A stretch of DNA of 64,000 nt from Escarpia spicata (Eukaryota; Annelida; Polychaeta; Sabellida; Siboglinidae), in NCBI GenBank assembly GCA_963995525.1, contig OZ023212.1:9185666-9249665 (forward strand), given 5' to 3'. The notes under the pieces are model-generated. The model did no database searches and was not told where the DNA came from. It saw only the letters and a list, made by a program, of their open reading frames with translations. Shown piece after piece: positions 47,120-60,797 of this stretch (the stretch's first letter is position 1; each line of letters opens with the position of its first letter). The position numbers and the translations under genes are program-made.

Positions 47120-47213
47120 GTATGTTTTGAATACTTAATCATTTATTTACTGGATGTAATGTTCGTATATCTTACTGTTTCTGTTTCCTTTCTATGGAAA
47201 GGAATGCGCGACC

Positions 47214-47296
47214 GTGTGCGTGCGCGTGTGCGTGTGCGTGTGCGTGTGCGTGTGCGTGTGCGTGTGCGTGTGCGTGTGCGTGCGTGTGTTTGTGCA
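47214..47296. repeat. (GTGTGC)n microsatellite
   Basis: About ten GTGTGC hexamers followed by degenerate TG-rich sequence to about 47360. It would lie inside the first intron of the candidate gene. Confidence 0.95.
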
Positions 47297-47359
47297 TGTG
47301 TATATGCGTGTGTGCGTGTGCTTGTGCGTGTATGTGCGGATGTGTGCGTGCGTGTGCGT

Positions 47360-49417
47360 TCTTTCTTATGAACACATCCTTGCATTTCGACTCTACTGTA
47401 TTTATGCGTATAAGGTTTCGGGGCCCTATTGGATATACTGCAAACAAATTTCATTCAGTTCAGACTGGGTAATCGTGTCTGATATATAATTATAATATTA
47501 TCTCTGATTGAATTTATTATGCATTAAGGCATGAGACAGTAAAAATTAATGCGTTCGTTTGCCACATATGTTACACTGGACACAATCCTGCAGAAATGTT
47601 TTTGTTGGCAGCGAATTCACATTTTGTATCTAATGAACATGCCTACGAAACTGCTTGTATTTTTTGGACCGCGAGTTGAATGCTCGCACTATCGAAAATA
47701 TCGCCTCAATACACATTTCGCCATCTGTCCGTTCGCCGACGATACCGCCATTGAAACACTGTTGTTTGTACAAAGGACTGTAGTTGTGTTTTCTTTCGTT
47801 CGATAGCGACAGCAGCTGCTCTTCCGCTGACCTCAATATTGGTGCATATGCATTTTTCAGTGTGCATTTTATCCCAAGCGTCGCGCCGTTTACGTGAATG
47901 GTGAATGCAAGCAACGGAAATATATTTCAGTCGCCTCACGGGACCAATAGTTTTGCCGCTGCGCAATTCCCTGTTGTATTCGCATTTAACAGCTCGTAAG
48001 TCAATCAAGAGCTTGCATGCAGTCGCCGACCTGTTGCTCAATCCTAGCGGAGGATGGTGCTGTAAACAAGGATGAATGTGGTTTGTCCCTGACAACGTCT
48101 TAAAAATATCTACTGTAGTAAATTAAATGCAAAATACGCCCAAGTTGACGATGGACGTGTACGGTTTTTGATAATTAGAACATGTTGTTGCAGAAGCGAG
48201 AAGTACACGCACATGGTATTGAATATGGAGACCGTACAAAGCTGTTCTATAATTGTTATTCTTTATCAAGAGCCATTGGGAATTCAATGAAATCGTGTCA
48301 ACAGTGTCTAAATATAGCATGTCTAACATAATTTGGTTATACTAACCTGGCTTAGTGCGAATCAGACGTCTACGATTACCATGGACCAATAAGTATTGTT
48401 TCATGATAAATTCCGTTTTCGATGAGTTAGTTCTACACAATTGTGCGAACAAATATATGACACTTTAATATTTTTACACACTATCCCATATACGTCCTGT
48501 TTATGTTTTCGATTCAATATAAGATAGATATCCGGGGACATTAATGTTGTAACAACATTTAGTAAGGGGACAAACCTTAGTAGATATTTTCTTACTCAAA
48601 CTTTTATTAACAAACTTTTATTAACCCCACCGCACCAGTCTCATGACAATTCACCCATTCATGGCATGCCGTAAGCGCAATCGTTCAACGGCACTGTGTT
48701 GGATGTTGCCTCAAACATATAGCTGATGGCATCGCGATTACGTTTCAGGTAAATACAACTTGTAGACTATATATAAAGTGTTGAGATACGTCCAATGTCT
48801 TAGCTACTACGGACGATGTTACGAAGTCACGCACTACGAGTTATAGCCAACCTGTGTAGTAAGCTCGTAACATTCATATGTAAACTACGGCAGTGTTTCA
48901 TACGTAGATTCACAACACTCCAAAGTGTTTTAACGTACGTTCTGAACACTACAGTGCCTATGTTTAAAACATTTTGTTCATAAAATCTGGATTGCTTTAT
49001 CGTACAATCTTGGAATATAATTTCTAATCTGATAGTATAGGTTCTTGAACACCCAGATGTATTTTATTCAGGCTTGATTTCAAATGCGAATAATTTGCTT
49101 GTGAACATCAACCTAATTCCAATGTGACAAAAATGTGTTTGACCTATACATGTTTAGAACACTACCGTAGTTTCTTTAATGGGGAATTCTTGAGTCTTAC
49201 ACCGAAGCAAACGTCGTCGCAGTGACTAGATCTTCCAATTGGGCATACAGCGAGGAATGCATTAATGTTCCCTGAGTTCCCCATGTCGGTTCCTTAGCTG
49301 CTTATCGCGTGGTCGGTCAGTCGGCCGAGTTCTCCGACATTGGATCCAGACGTCGTGACTTGCCTGAAGTATTATACACCGTACCACTACATCGATGAAC
49401 ACGGAGAATTACGCAAT
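47360..49417. other. Non-coding stretch with a weak inverted repeat
   Basis: AAACTACGGCAGTGTTTC at about 48882 pairs with the inverted GAACACTACCGTAGTTT at 49157. No gene is supported. The overlapping frames at 47630-48095 have no motif. Confidence 0.4.
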
Positions 49418-49420
49418 TAA

Positions 49421-50150
49421 AGCCCGCAGCACACTATCCGATTTTTCGACGTCCGACAAACAATCTTCACTTGTCGGTTAGTGTGCTGCGAATTCGGACA
49501 AGATCGGGTCTTGTCGAATAATCTGACAGTGCTAGATCTCAGGACGTCCTGATGTACTTTGTCGGCTAATATGCTGTGGACCCCGACAAATTGTCGGAGC
49601 TCGCGCGAATAGCGACCAATGGGAAACGTGCACGCGCACACGTCATTGTAAACGTGACAGCCACGGCAGTGCCACTGGCCACGATGTCAAGCGAAATGTC
49701 TAAGTCCGAGCAGTGGACTATAGAAAAGTCACTGCACGGGAATCCCACCAACGCCTTTACGACGTGACATCTACTGACTACAGCAAGAGTCGTGAAGGCG
49801 ACACGCAGGGCCTGGCAGGAAAATTCTGCTGAATTGGATATGTCTAGCAGTAGCATAGTTGGTATTATTAGCAACAACCAACTTTCCGACACTGACAGTG
49901 GCAAAAGCATCTGATCTGTTTCTCCGTACGTGCAAATTAAATTAATTCATTTTATAAATATTTGAGCCCATGCAATATATGCTGATACAGTTGAACCGCC
50001 TAACTTCGTGCACCTTACTTTGTCGCGACAAAATATCGGCGTAAATATATCGGCTATACTAGTGTGCTACGAGTCGATGGCCCGACAAATTTAACCGCGA
50101 TGAAAAATCTGCCGTCGCCCGACGAAAAATCGGCTAATATGCTGTGCGTT
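49421..50150. mobile_element. PIF/Harbinger-like non-autonomous element
   Basis: The left end AGCCCGCAGCACACTATCCG matches the reverse complement of the right end (AACGCACAGCATATTAGCCG), both followed by ATTTTTCG. TAA flanks both sides (49418-49420, 50151-50153), the 3-bp target duplication expected of PIF/Harbinger. Subterminal copies of the GTGTGCT / ATATGCTGTG motif recur inside, and a MADF-like coding remnant is present. No transposase remains. Confidence 0.75.
49684..49850 (+). pseudogene. MADF-like DNA-binding domain remnant in the Harbinger-like element
   Basis: One frame reads MSSEMSKSEQWTIEKSLH, a second LYDVTSTDYSKSR, and a third KATRRAWQENSAELD. Placed in order they follow the MADF layout 'LYD...Y.....R..W..I...L'. 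Harbinger elements usually carry a separate Myb/SANT/MADF-like protein beside the transposase. At least two frameshifts make this a remnant. Confidence 0.5.
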
Positions 50151-50153
50151 TAA

Positions 50154-53100
50154 GACTTATACTTGGAGGATTTAGATGATCAAATTTACTTATCTGATGT
50201 GCATATTAAGCTTGTCGGCGTTGTTAGATATTCGTCTGTTGCCATGTCTTCGGCTTCTGCCGCTTCCGTCGGAACATGATATTTGTCAGTCTCTTAATCT
50301 CCTCGAATGGGGAGTTATTCTCTTCATGTTCCAATATCGGAGGTTGGCTGCGTCTCTTGTCATGTGGTATACGTCGTGTCATCTCCCAATAAGGCATTTG
50401 CATTTTATTTGCTGTTCTCTTCATCTTCCATTGCGGTATGCTATAACGTATTCTCTTCATCTTCTCATATTGCTTGGTATTCATTCCATATGTATGATGT
50501 CAGTTCGTCTTATCATCTCGTCGGAAAATGACTGCACAATTGGTCGTTTATTTCAAAATGGTTCTTAACAAACATCTACGCACAATTTGATGGCTTATCT
50601 AAACGTACTAATGGAACGACTTCTTAAAAGCGACGCAAACGTAGCAACATGTCATTTTACATTAACAATAAATACAATGTCTCCATTAGCAAAATATCTC
50701 ATGGTCTACTTTCCCGTCATAAAACATGCATGCCAACACCGTGACGTCTCCATGCAGACGCTTACGAACAAATGAAACCTGAACGTTTGGATATCTGAAA
50801 CATTATCAATAATTTCATTATGAGCACGTCGTTGAGTGCAGGAAAGGTTCCGTAAGTGTGCGTAGGCCAAACTGGACGCGAACCGATCACGAGTCCAGTC
50901 AGCAGCTGGTCTCGTCGGGCCTTGACTCTCGCCCACACACCGAGGTCCAGGTGTCGGGATCGCCAACGGCGTCGACCCGGACACTGCCTGTCGAAGACTC
51001 AGTCCCGGCGTTGACCGCAAGTCGGAGTACAACAAGGGCAGGCGACGTCGGAGAGTGACAACATCTAAGGATTTTACCACTAAATAAGGGCACGCGTGTG
51101 TCTCGTTGACCTTGATATTGTATATGTGTGTTAACTGGGGCAGGTTCACAAAGACAGGCAGATACACTGGATTCGGAACGTCTTTTGACGATATACACTG
51201 ATCTGTGCTTGCAGTATGGTGAATGCGGTGTATTCACGCATATTTTGCTGGACGGAGAGTGTCAAATCGAATTGATTTAGAGAAACATACTAAGAGTGTG
51301 GCTAGACACTGTGCAGTTAAAACACCGTCAACAAATGACACACATATATATATATATAATTTTGTTTTGTCAGACGTCGCATTAAGCATAAGGCTGGTGT
51401 TAATCTATGTTTGTCATTACTAGTCGCCATATAGGAAGGTTGTGGCATAACCTTCGTCTCGACCACTCTCCGTCGATGACGAGTGTACAGCGTCCCGTCA
51501 GAGAATAACGTCTCACCCTTTCGCGTGAATTATACCAGTCTGATAGAGGTGTAAGTGTATGAGAGATGTAGAGGTCTGTTTGTGTGTGGTGTGTGCGTAT
51601 CTTGTTTTGAGACTAATTTACGAACTTAAATTCTATGAAGTTGTCAATGTTATGAGTGATGACTAATTATGGTTAGGCAACATTTGTTAATATGCGCATC
51701 AAGGTGATATTCCGTTCATCGGTTAGGATTCAACCTTGAAACTCCTCTCCGACCATTTACGTTGAAAGTGGGAGTTTGGTCTCGAACGAAATAGCCTGAC
51801 TAACTTATTAATATACTCGTGTGCAGGAATGATGTCTCAAGGGGTGCATTAGGCGGTATATAGCATGCTCGCGCGCCAGGGGGCGCTGTTGATTACATCA
51901 GTATCAACAACCCCGGCATATATTTTTGTTAAAATGCTGATGTTAAACTGAGCCAATAATCTCGTTGCCTTTCAACAGTCGGCTGTTTGGGTCCGGGAAG
52001 TAGAAGTTATTAGTCGAATACACATTATCGGTCAGCCAGTCGTCAGAATGGTCGAACGGGTAATTATAATAAAGTCCCATGGAGCCGTCCTTTGGTTTTG
52101 ATATGGGGCATGGATGTCTGCTCTATTCTCTTCTCGCGGGTGGTAGAGTCGCGACCTGCGGAGTTGATTACTAGTTGAGTTAACTTATATACATTGGGTA
52201 GGATATCAGTCAACTGTCACACGTGTCTTGCGAGTGATGTACACGGAGATGGAATGAACACGCTGAAACATAATATTATGATAACTAATTAGTATTTAAC
52301 GATGATGCAAATGCTGACCATTTGGGTAACATTTAGGTATTATACACATAAAACATGTGTAAAATACATTGTTCAGCCATTACAATGGTCATTTCATAGA
52401 TGACAGACAAACAACAATTTCTAGAAACTATAACAACCGCAAACAAGACATTTGTTTCCGATAAATCCAATCTAGTTTGTTATTAAGAACCGAGAAACGT
52501 TCACTTTTTTATACTTACAAAGTACTACATATGTTCATTTAAGGTGAACATCAACATCGAGTAAATCGTTATAATGTGAATCAAGTAGCATACGAGCATA
52601 TGCCTATATAAATATGTGTTATTGTGTCATTACTGTACAAGCATATGATTAACTCAAATGTAAAATGCAAATTATCATAACCGTGTCTTTCATCAACGCA
52701 TACAATGCAGCCAATAGCAGTACGCGTATCATTAAACTAACGTCCAGTTTTGAGTCATAAAACGCGTCTTATTATTGTGTCGTGTGGCAGCTGATAAACG
52801 ACACGCAGCGTGCTGTTTGACTCGGCCGCCATGACATTTGCCGGCACGTCGCTGTTCTTGCAATAAAAAGGCCGCATTCAACATGTTCCATATGCTGCTG
52901 TGTTGCTTTCGCGCCGTGTTAATGCGTGTTTCTTAATTTCCATCAGCAAAATGTCAAAGTTAATTCCTTACTCCTAAGTTGTGGTGATTACAGGCGGCCT
53001 CTGTTGCGTAACAATTCTCGCGGGAAATATAGGTAAAGTGCACAATTTCCTGCATTTCGCGATGGTAAATTATGACTGGCGGTGCCCTAGTAACTCGCGA

Positions 53101-56100
53101 GTCATGCTGGGATCGGTGTCTACCACCTACGGCAGACGACCAGACGACATCCCTCAGCTGGCCATGGCGGCATTTTCGATGTGACATTTTGTAGGTCATG
53201 GGCCTATACATCACTGAATATATGTTTTCGATAGGGTGAGGTAAATGCGATCTATGAGTATGTGTATGCACACGTCCATCAATATGAAGCAAGAGACGTA
53301 CATGCTTAGTTCAGACGTTAATGGGTCCAATACAGAGTTGGTTTTCCCATAGACGACCATGTTAACGTTGTGTCTGATTATAAGAAAACGCGACATATGA
53401 AATGTCTTAAACTTCTCACCTGCTGTTATCTTTATCTCATTGATATGCTGATAGATTTTAACAAAGATTGCATGTTTCTAGCTCTCATAAAATGCCTGTA
53501 TGTGTGACACCCGTCAATATTTACAAATGCCGGCAAGCATTACTCCGCAAACAGGTCACACAGGCAAATTGCAACCATTTTACAGTCAACACCTTCTACA
53601 GTCACACATGAAAATCTGCATACTCAAATGCACTTATATCACAGCATGTGAATTTTGTAAAAAAATCATTTCTAAAAAATACATTACACTTTTCTTCGTA
53701 ACCAAGCAGGAAGTCTAACTAGAACATGATCACTAATGTACCATTGATCAAGGGCATTACTCTGGATAACGTCAATATCTCAAAATTTGCTTCCTTTAAA
53801 AATGAAACCAACATTTGCTCAAGGACACGGCCATATAAAGTGATGCAATCAATGTATTGCAAAACAATTTACGATGTTCTTGTCTCCAATATAAAACATG
53901 GGCTTTTCTGGACAAATTACTTTCTCAGTTTTTACATAGGAAACCACGCAATTACATTTATAAGTTAAAAAATAGTTCCAATTATACAACGAAATATAAT
54001 CTTGCAAAAACGTTCATACGATTATTAAGCAAACATTGGCTATTACATCCGCACGGTTGATAATCAAAATAGTATATTCCCATTTGCAAAGTAGTCGGGC
54101 TGCGGGTTACTTGTCCGTTACGACGTGCGTAGGGGATACATTTCGCAGAGAAACATGCAAGAAATTCTTAAGCAGACATTCATAGTTAAACTAGAAACTG
54201 TCGTGCTATATCACGTTAATCATCACGGAATGTCGATACTAAACAATACTGCGATCGTACGCCAAATTGTAGTTTACAATGTGTGATGTTATGCTTCACT
54301 GTAGCATTTTATGTATCGATGATATAAGTAGTGAACCTATTCTGTTGTCAGAACAGAACCTGATTGCACTTGGTATGCTCGTGATGTTTTCTTCGTGCAT
54401 TCGTTTAATCACCTGTAGCAACACTGACCACTCCCAAACCTCAATAAAATTTGTGTCAGCGGAATACCGGACACTGACAGTGGTTACTGAAAGAAATAAT
54501 AGTATTGTATCGTAGTACACTAGTCAAGCATTGTGTCACCCTCAGTTGTTTGACCTGTTCAAGGCATGTTATATTAGTTTCTGTCCTTTCGGCATGTGTT
54601 CTTAATTTCGCTGTTGTATACCATTTTAATTCAAAACCCTCTTACTAACTTTCAGCGCCGTCTTAAAAGAAGCATTGGTGTCGTACCGTCTGACAAACTG
54701 GTGGGAACTGTTTCTAAGTATAGGTACCGTTCTGGAGAAGGCTCGATATCCGAATATACAGCTTTGCACAGTGAACAAACCCACATACACAAATTGTATT
54801 TGCATGTGTGTTGGTGTTCACTGAATAGTTGTATTGCATAGAGCGCTGCAAGTCTCGTTAATGATTTTGAACGTGATTCGTACGCTGATGGGCCGATCAA
54901 AAGAGTTAACATACATCTTATGATCATGTTAGAATATTGGTGAAAAACTATTCGTGCTTCTTTGGTGACACGTCACGTGGTTTGAGTACCCAGATAGTAT
55001 CTACGGGAAGAACAAACCGGCTGAACCTCGGTACCTTCCGACGGACGAAGCACCGTTGCGCAGCTTAACAGAATCAGGATTCTCTCCAGTCGGTGCGCCT
55101 TGAAAGCCGCATCAGGCCTGTCCGATTTTGTTAGTGCGTTTTCAGGAGATGTCGCATGTGTTGCTTCCGTACACTGACTTATCGTAATGCGCGTTATGGG
55201 TCTCATGAATACGTAAACGGGCTGCTGCAACATGTCGCTATTTAAAAGCAGACGTAAAACATCGACAGTGCAAGTGTAACGACAACTGGATGGGACATTC
55301 CAGATCAATCATTCCTTATGGCATGCCACAGCCAACAATGGAGTGATGAAACGGCAAAGCCTGTTGAAACGGAGTGATTTCTAAATTAAACAACACGGCT
55401 ACTAGTTCAAACTGAGATTACTAGTTAAAACAGCAGGATTTGTTTAGTTTATACAACGCGATTTCTAAGTTAATCGTCAATATTACAAAGTTAAACAGCC
55501 CGATTACTAATTAAAAGAAATGTATTACATAACAAATAAATACAAAATCCTGCTAATTATATAGCTGAAATTGCGCCAAATGGGTTGAATATGCACAGGT
55601 GGCTAAGAGCAATATCGTCTGTCAAATTACAGAATGCCGACAGTCTGCGCAGGTAGTTAGAAGCGGCTGCTGTGACTAACTTGGTTACAACCAAACTAAC
55701 ACTCTAACCATCAACCAGTGTGCGTACCACGGTGTTCATTGTTACTTAGTTCCGAGAAGTGCCGGAACCAGCCGTTTTCGTTAGAAGCCTTTGAATTTAT
55801 AAAATACAAAGTTACGACTAACGACAGGAAATATTCAACCCGCTTACTGATACATGAACCCAATTTGAGTCAACTCTACTAATGTCGTTAGTAATCTCGT
55901 TGTTTCAACAGGTTGTGTTCTTTCATCAGCTTTTTGTTTGTTGCGGCGCCCCATAATCCCTCGCAGTGCTGATTTCGTATTCATGCAGACAAGGTCGAGT
56001 TCCTAGACGTTGAAATGCATGTCTAAGCTCTAGTGCTCTTTTATTGTGTCGGTGCTTTCTGTTTCGTTAATTTGATCAGAACACGATTTCAGATAATGCG

Positions 56101-56694
56101 TGATGTGAGTCATTTCGTCCGGTCGGGAAGGGTCGCCAGATCAAACCAGAGCACGTCTGCGGTGTAACCCAAACCGTACTTCCACAACTGAATTGGACGA
56201 ATACCATTACGTAGACTTACAACTCTAAAATGTGGAATATTTGCAATCCATCCTCGGTGTCTTTCCGATAAATCATGCTTTGTGGCGTCGGTTTCTTACT
56301 AATATACGTTCATTTTTAACACGGTCATCATCAGCAATACAGTCAGCTACAAGCTTTCCTATGTCTCATTTACTTGAATAATTGTGGTTACTTAAATCAG
56401 AAAAAATAGCGAAGACTTATTGATATTTTGAAGAATATTTATTTGTACGTTGATCTGAATATACTGGTTTGCCCATGATGCATGTTTAATCCATTCCGTG
56501 GGAGTAACTCCATTGCGCGCTGTGACTCCTCGTGATATCTGACACAATATTTCTCCTAACGAACATATTCTCCTCACTGACTCATCCAACAAGCCGCGGG
56601 ATGTTTCTTCGATCTCCCTATTTCCGTCGAGTTCAACCAGTTACTGTCCGGCCACCACCTAAATTGTGCATCTAACGAACTCTTCTTTTCCGCA
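50154..56694. other. Long stretch without a supported gene
   Basis: Frames longer than 100 codons exist (50176-50568 plus, 50706-51167 minus, 52960-53292 minus, 54973-55308 minus). None shows a motif, low-complexity bias or splice context worth a call. A locally CpG-richer patch with an AATAAAAAG box lies at 52790-53190 and could be regulatory. Confidence 0.4.
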
Positions 56695-57008
56695 GTTCGT
56701 TGACCGCATCCACTGATGTCATCTTCTTTGCCAGACATGTCCAGGTCTCGTTTGTCGGCATAATTTCGGCATTTTGTTATTTGACTGCAGCCCTTATTGT
56801 ACTAATTTGCAACTCATCATTAGTTGACGGGACTGGTGCAATATATTTTGGCGTGATCTTTTGTCTATTTAGCTCTGTCATAATTTATAGTGTCTCATGG
56901 TTTTGTTTTCCGTGTAACTCAGGCGTGCATTTCTTTAGGTTATATTTAAGCTTTATTATCTTTGGATGTGACCTTGTTTTGTTTGGAAGCAAGAGGCGTC
57001 CATCATAG
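56695..57008 (+). CDS. Candidate last exon: small multi-pass membrane protein segment
   Basis: A strong acceptor ACTCTTCTTTTCCGCAG ends at 56694. Reading from there in the second frame gives a segment that becomes strongly hydrophobic: VSFVGIISAFCYLTAALIVL, then GAIYFGVIFCLFSSVIIYSV, then LYLSFIIFGCDLVLFG, ending KRRPS with a TAG stop at about 57006. Three or four membrane spans are plausible. T-rich DNA easily yields hydrophobic frames, so this could be chance. No family is recognised and no upstream exon is located. Confidence 0.3.
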
Positions 57009-57617
57009 CTGGTCTATTGGTACTGCCGTGTACAATTCAACAAACCTCTATAGTTGAAACTCGCATGCAGAATTGCACATTACAATTCAAACAAACCCCA
57101 GACGGTTAATAAGTAAGAACGCCAACATAATTTTCAAATATCTTAAATTTACTTGTTTCAAATGTATTTGCGATGATAAGATTAAACAATCGGCAGATGA
57201 TTTATGCAATACTGATAAACTGCACCTAGGTGTGTTATCCACAGTATTTTAGTTCATACGTTAACGCTCAAAATGAGTATGTTGTCTTGAAAACCAAACC
57301 GATTACAACAACAAACATATCGAGATCGTTAGGAACCTGTTAACAGGTTTCCATGTAGAGAAGACAAGATATTTTTGAAGTACATCAAACTACTAGACAA
57401 ACTTTCAAAAGTGAAATGTATAAACTGTATTATATCAAATATCATAACATAAACACAAAGTGTATTAATTGCTCAATTCATAAACCACCATTTAATGCAT
57501 ATTAGATTTATAAATAACGCATAGGCATACTTCTAACATTTCTACCATAAAATAATTAGCGGTCAGGAGAATGTACCCACCAAAGACGTGCGTGTACTTC
57601 GGTACAGTCACATTTTG
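57009..57617. other. AT-rich non-coding stretch
   Basis: No structure noted. Confidence 0.4.
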
Positions 57618-57641
57618 TGACGTCATGTGATTGTGACGTCA
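57618..57641. promoter_or_regulatory. Two perfect CRE palindromes
   Basis: TGACGTCA occurs at 57618-57625 and again at 57634-57641, 16 bp apart. The full 8-bp CRE is the CREB/ATF binding site. Two this close are unlikely by chance, and they sit about 40 bp upstream of a candidate start codon. Confidence 0.65.
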
Positions 57642-57679
57642 GTAGTAAAATAGACTTGCTGTTGAATGTCGCTAAAAAG

Positions 57680-57735
57680 ATGAAGATTCCAAGTGTGCAA
57701 TACAAACTCGATTTCAAGCCTACGAGTGTAGAGCA
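57680..57735 (+). CDS. Candidate first coding exon downstream of the CREs
   Basis: The ATG at 57680 (A at -3) opens MKIPSVQYKLDFKPTSVE and runs 56 nt into a consensus donor GCA|GTAAGTAT at 57736, phase 2. Unspliced, the frame stops at TAA inside the donor. No downstream exon could be assigned and the peptide is too short to recognise. Confidence 0.35.
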
Positions 57736-57741
57736 GTAAGT

Positions 57742-60713
57742 ATTATATTATGACTCTTGCATGTCGCACGACTCAAGAATATCCACATCTGCCAACATAT
57801 ATCTTTACACATTGTAGGCAGAAGTCGTCTACAATTAATTTACGTACCCGTTCTGGCTGCATATTTGCGCATCGCGTGCTAACGTATTGAAAATATACAT
57901 CCTACATGCCACTAAAAATGCCTTGCTATCTCGAGCATCCTGATGCTGCGAATATCTCTTCGAAATATGTTTCCCATAATGGCGGCGCGACGAGTTTCAC
58001 AAGGCTCAATTCCTTTGACAAGATAAATATCCTCGTCATGCGGGAAAGCGGTTGTATTTTATATTCCAACACAGTAACCACAATAGATGTATGTACTTGC
58101 ATTACCCTGTGTAGTTTAGCATGTCACAAGGACGATTACCAGCTACACAAAATAGGTAACTATTCTAACACGCGCTGAATACTGAGTTCACATTCTGCTA
58201 GGCACTGATCGGATTTTTGAACGTAGAAAGGACGTAAACGGTCTAGAGAGTTATAATGCATTTTCGTTGTTAGAATTAGCTAGCTTATATTAATGTTATT
58301 CTCTGTATAATCAAACACAACAACATGCACGCTCTTTCTAAGGTTTAGCAAAAGTACACATGTGTTTCAAATGGTGGCAAAGAAACATATACACATGTTG
58401 AAGCAACAGGAATTGTACAAAGTGTCAACAAACGTGACTTTTCTTAACCTTTTTTTAGCTGCCACCCAAATTCTTATTGGGGACCTTACTCAGCGACCCA
58501 TATATTCAAACAGTTAATTTGTGCAGACAAAATAAATTATGACAAATAAATAGGCATAACATAAAATAAATCAGAACGTTTATTTTTAAAAAGCTTGTTC
58601 AACATGAGGAATCACTAACTCTGCGCTATTCGTTGGTATAACGACCTAGAAACAGGACACCCGCTATGTTATCCCATTTTGGGTAGCTAACCAGCGGTTA
58701 AGAACTTCTGACCTATGCCAACTAATTCTTGCCAAAAGCCCACTCATCATTGCCATGACATTTTGGACGGCAGTGGTTCTTCTAAGAGCGTGATGATTTG
58801 TCCTGCTAATGTCCCCGCGATAACCAGCGATCCCCCACGTGGAAGAGGAGAATACTGAAATTGGCTCCCCCCTCTTCACATTCACTGACAATTGTGGGGT
58901 TCGTGGCATTCCGTGGTAAACCTTTCAACGAACAGAGATTCCTTTTTTGTGACTCCCCTTTGACAACATAACGAATTGACAATGCGACGAATTACTCAAT
59001 CGAAGCGCTACTACTACTAAAATGACCTCATCCCAAAATGACTTCGCTGGACTCAGATGTTCAGTTTTCGCGGTTGTGCCTTAAAGTGACATTTCGTTCA
59101 GCTGTCAGCCTCGATGCTTCAACTATAGATGGCTAGATGAGATCTTCTCCGATTGTAGGGGAGTTTCCATCTTCCGGTATGTCATTGCATGGCATATCTT
59201 CAATGTAAGTGCTTCTCGAGCGTAGTCGTGACGAGTTAATCACTGAAATATGTTTTTAAACCTTGAGTTACCACCCAAAAAAGCCCGAATTACCCACAAG
59301 GAGGTAATTACCTCCAGGTTTAATACCACAGAACTAGAGACTCTTGACGACCCACTCAAATTGCTTGGCGACCAAAGAACCGCTGTCTTAAACCAACGTT
59401 TCGGTTGTATTAAACACAATTAATACACCAAGTTCATCAAAGCTTAACGGACCAATATAATTATGCGTCACCTCCGATACACGGTTGCGTGAGTGTAGGA
59501 AATATTAACATAGACGTGACGTGACGTATGGTGTTACACACAGTCCTATTGGCTGCCTCGAAGACTGAGGTGAACCGCGAAGCATGCCGCACAATCAAGC
59601 GAACCGAGGCCGTCTCGTGCAGCACTTCCGTTGCGTTACCAAGTAACAGTCGACGCGGCCGTTCACGCGTGGCTGAACTCTGGAGTGGGCCGAATATCCG
59701 ATATTGGTTTTTCTAATTAATGATTAATTTAAATCTCGTCGAAGCGCTTGCTGTAAGCATACAGACGGACCCGATGGCAGATCATCGATAAGTCGTTGTG
59801 CCACGGATGCCATAATCAAATTAGTCGCTAAGAGCTTCATCCCGGGGCAGAATTAGCGTCGATTTCGTCAGCGTTAAGTCTTCGAGAAGATGACGTTGTC
59901 TAGTATGTGCGTGTGCTTAATGCACTCCTGTTTACTTCGCTAATTCCGTGGGCAAAAGCTAAAGAGAATTAGTCTATTGGTCGTTGATATCCACGTCATG
60001 TCCATCCGGTATCGTCCATCAGACGCAGTCGCGGTCTGCTGGATAACCCGCTTTCGTTCCGCCTTCAAAGAGAGACGCGGAAATGAACCAATTTGAAACA
60101 TATTGCTGGAGTGTGTAGTTCAACATAAATACACTTTGCCTTTGTAGAAAATCATATACTCTGAACTCATCAACACTATGTACGGTTATTTTGGTATGAT
60201 ATATTGGCGGCTGTAATTGATAGTTCTGTTATTATTCTAATTATGATGTATCAATTAAACGCACTTGTTTATCAACTGCTGATTGATTAAGAGCCTCCCC
60301 AAGATAATGTGATTCCTAAAAAGAAGCTTAACATTCTTGAAAGTATGTGTCATCAGTGAAGACTTTGGTATTAATGGCAGCTAGTGTCAAGCACAGTTTC
60401 TCTCCGTACCATTATGCCGTTATCCAAATTTGAAGGCAAGTAGTCGCCAATTGCCTGCAATTTTGAATAACCACACCAATGTTGTTTCGTGTAGCTAACG
60501 TGAAATAAACATATTGTGCGCTAGTTTTGTGTCAGCTGCGAGTGAAATGAGGTTAGTGTTATATAAATTAATCAATGCTGATACAGGAACAACAATTCAA
60601 ATTAAAATGTCACTTTTAGATTTACCACGACATAACGTAACATATAGCACATTTACTTGTATTATATTAATACGCGGAATAGTGTCATACACATATTATA
60701 TGTCTTTATTATG

Positions 60714-60717
<4 letters not shown>
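57742..60717. other. Stretch without a supported gene
   Basis: Possible intron of the candidate gene at 57680. The frame at 57906-58178 shows no motif, and no other coding or repeat structure was recognised. Confidence 0.35.
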
Positions 60718-60796
<79 letters not shown>

Positions 60797-60797
60797 G
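60718..60797. repeat. (TA)n microsatellite with ACAT interruption
   Basis: TA dinucleotides throughout, with ATACATACATACAT near 60749-60762. Confidence 0.95.

Noticed and set aside
48882..49175. Short inverted repeat AAACTACGGCAGTGTTTC
   Set aside because: Only about 17 bp matches and no target duplication is visible. It could be chance.
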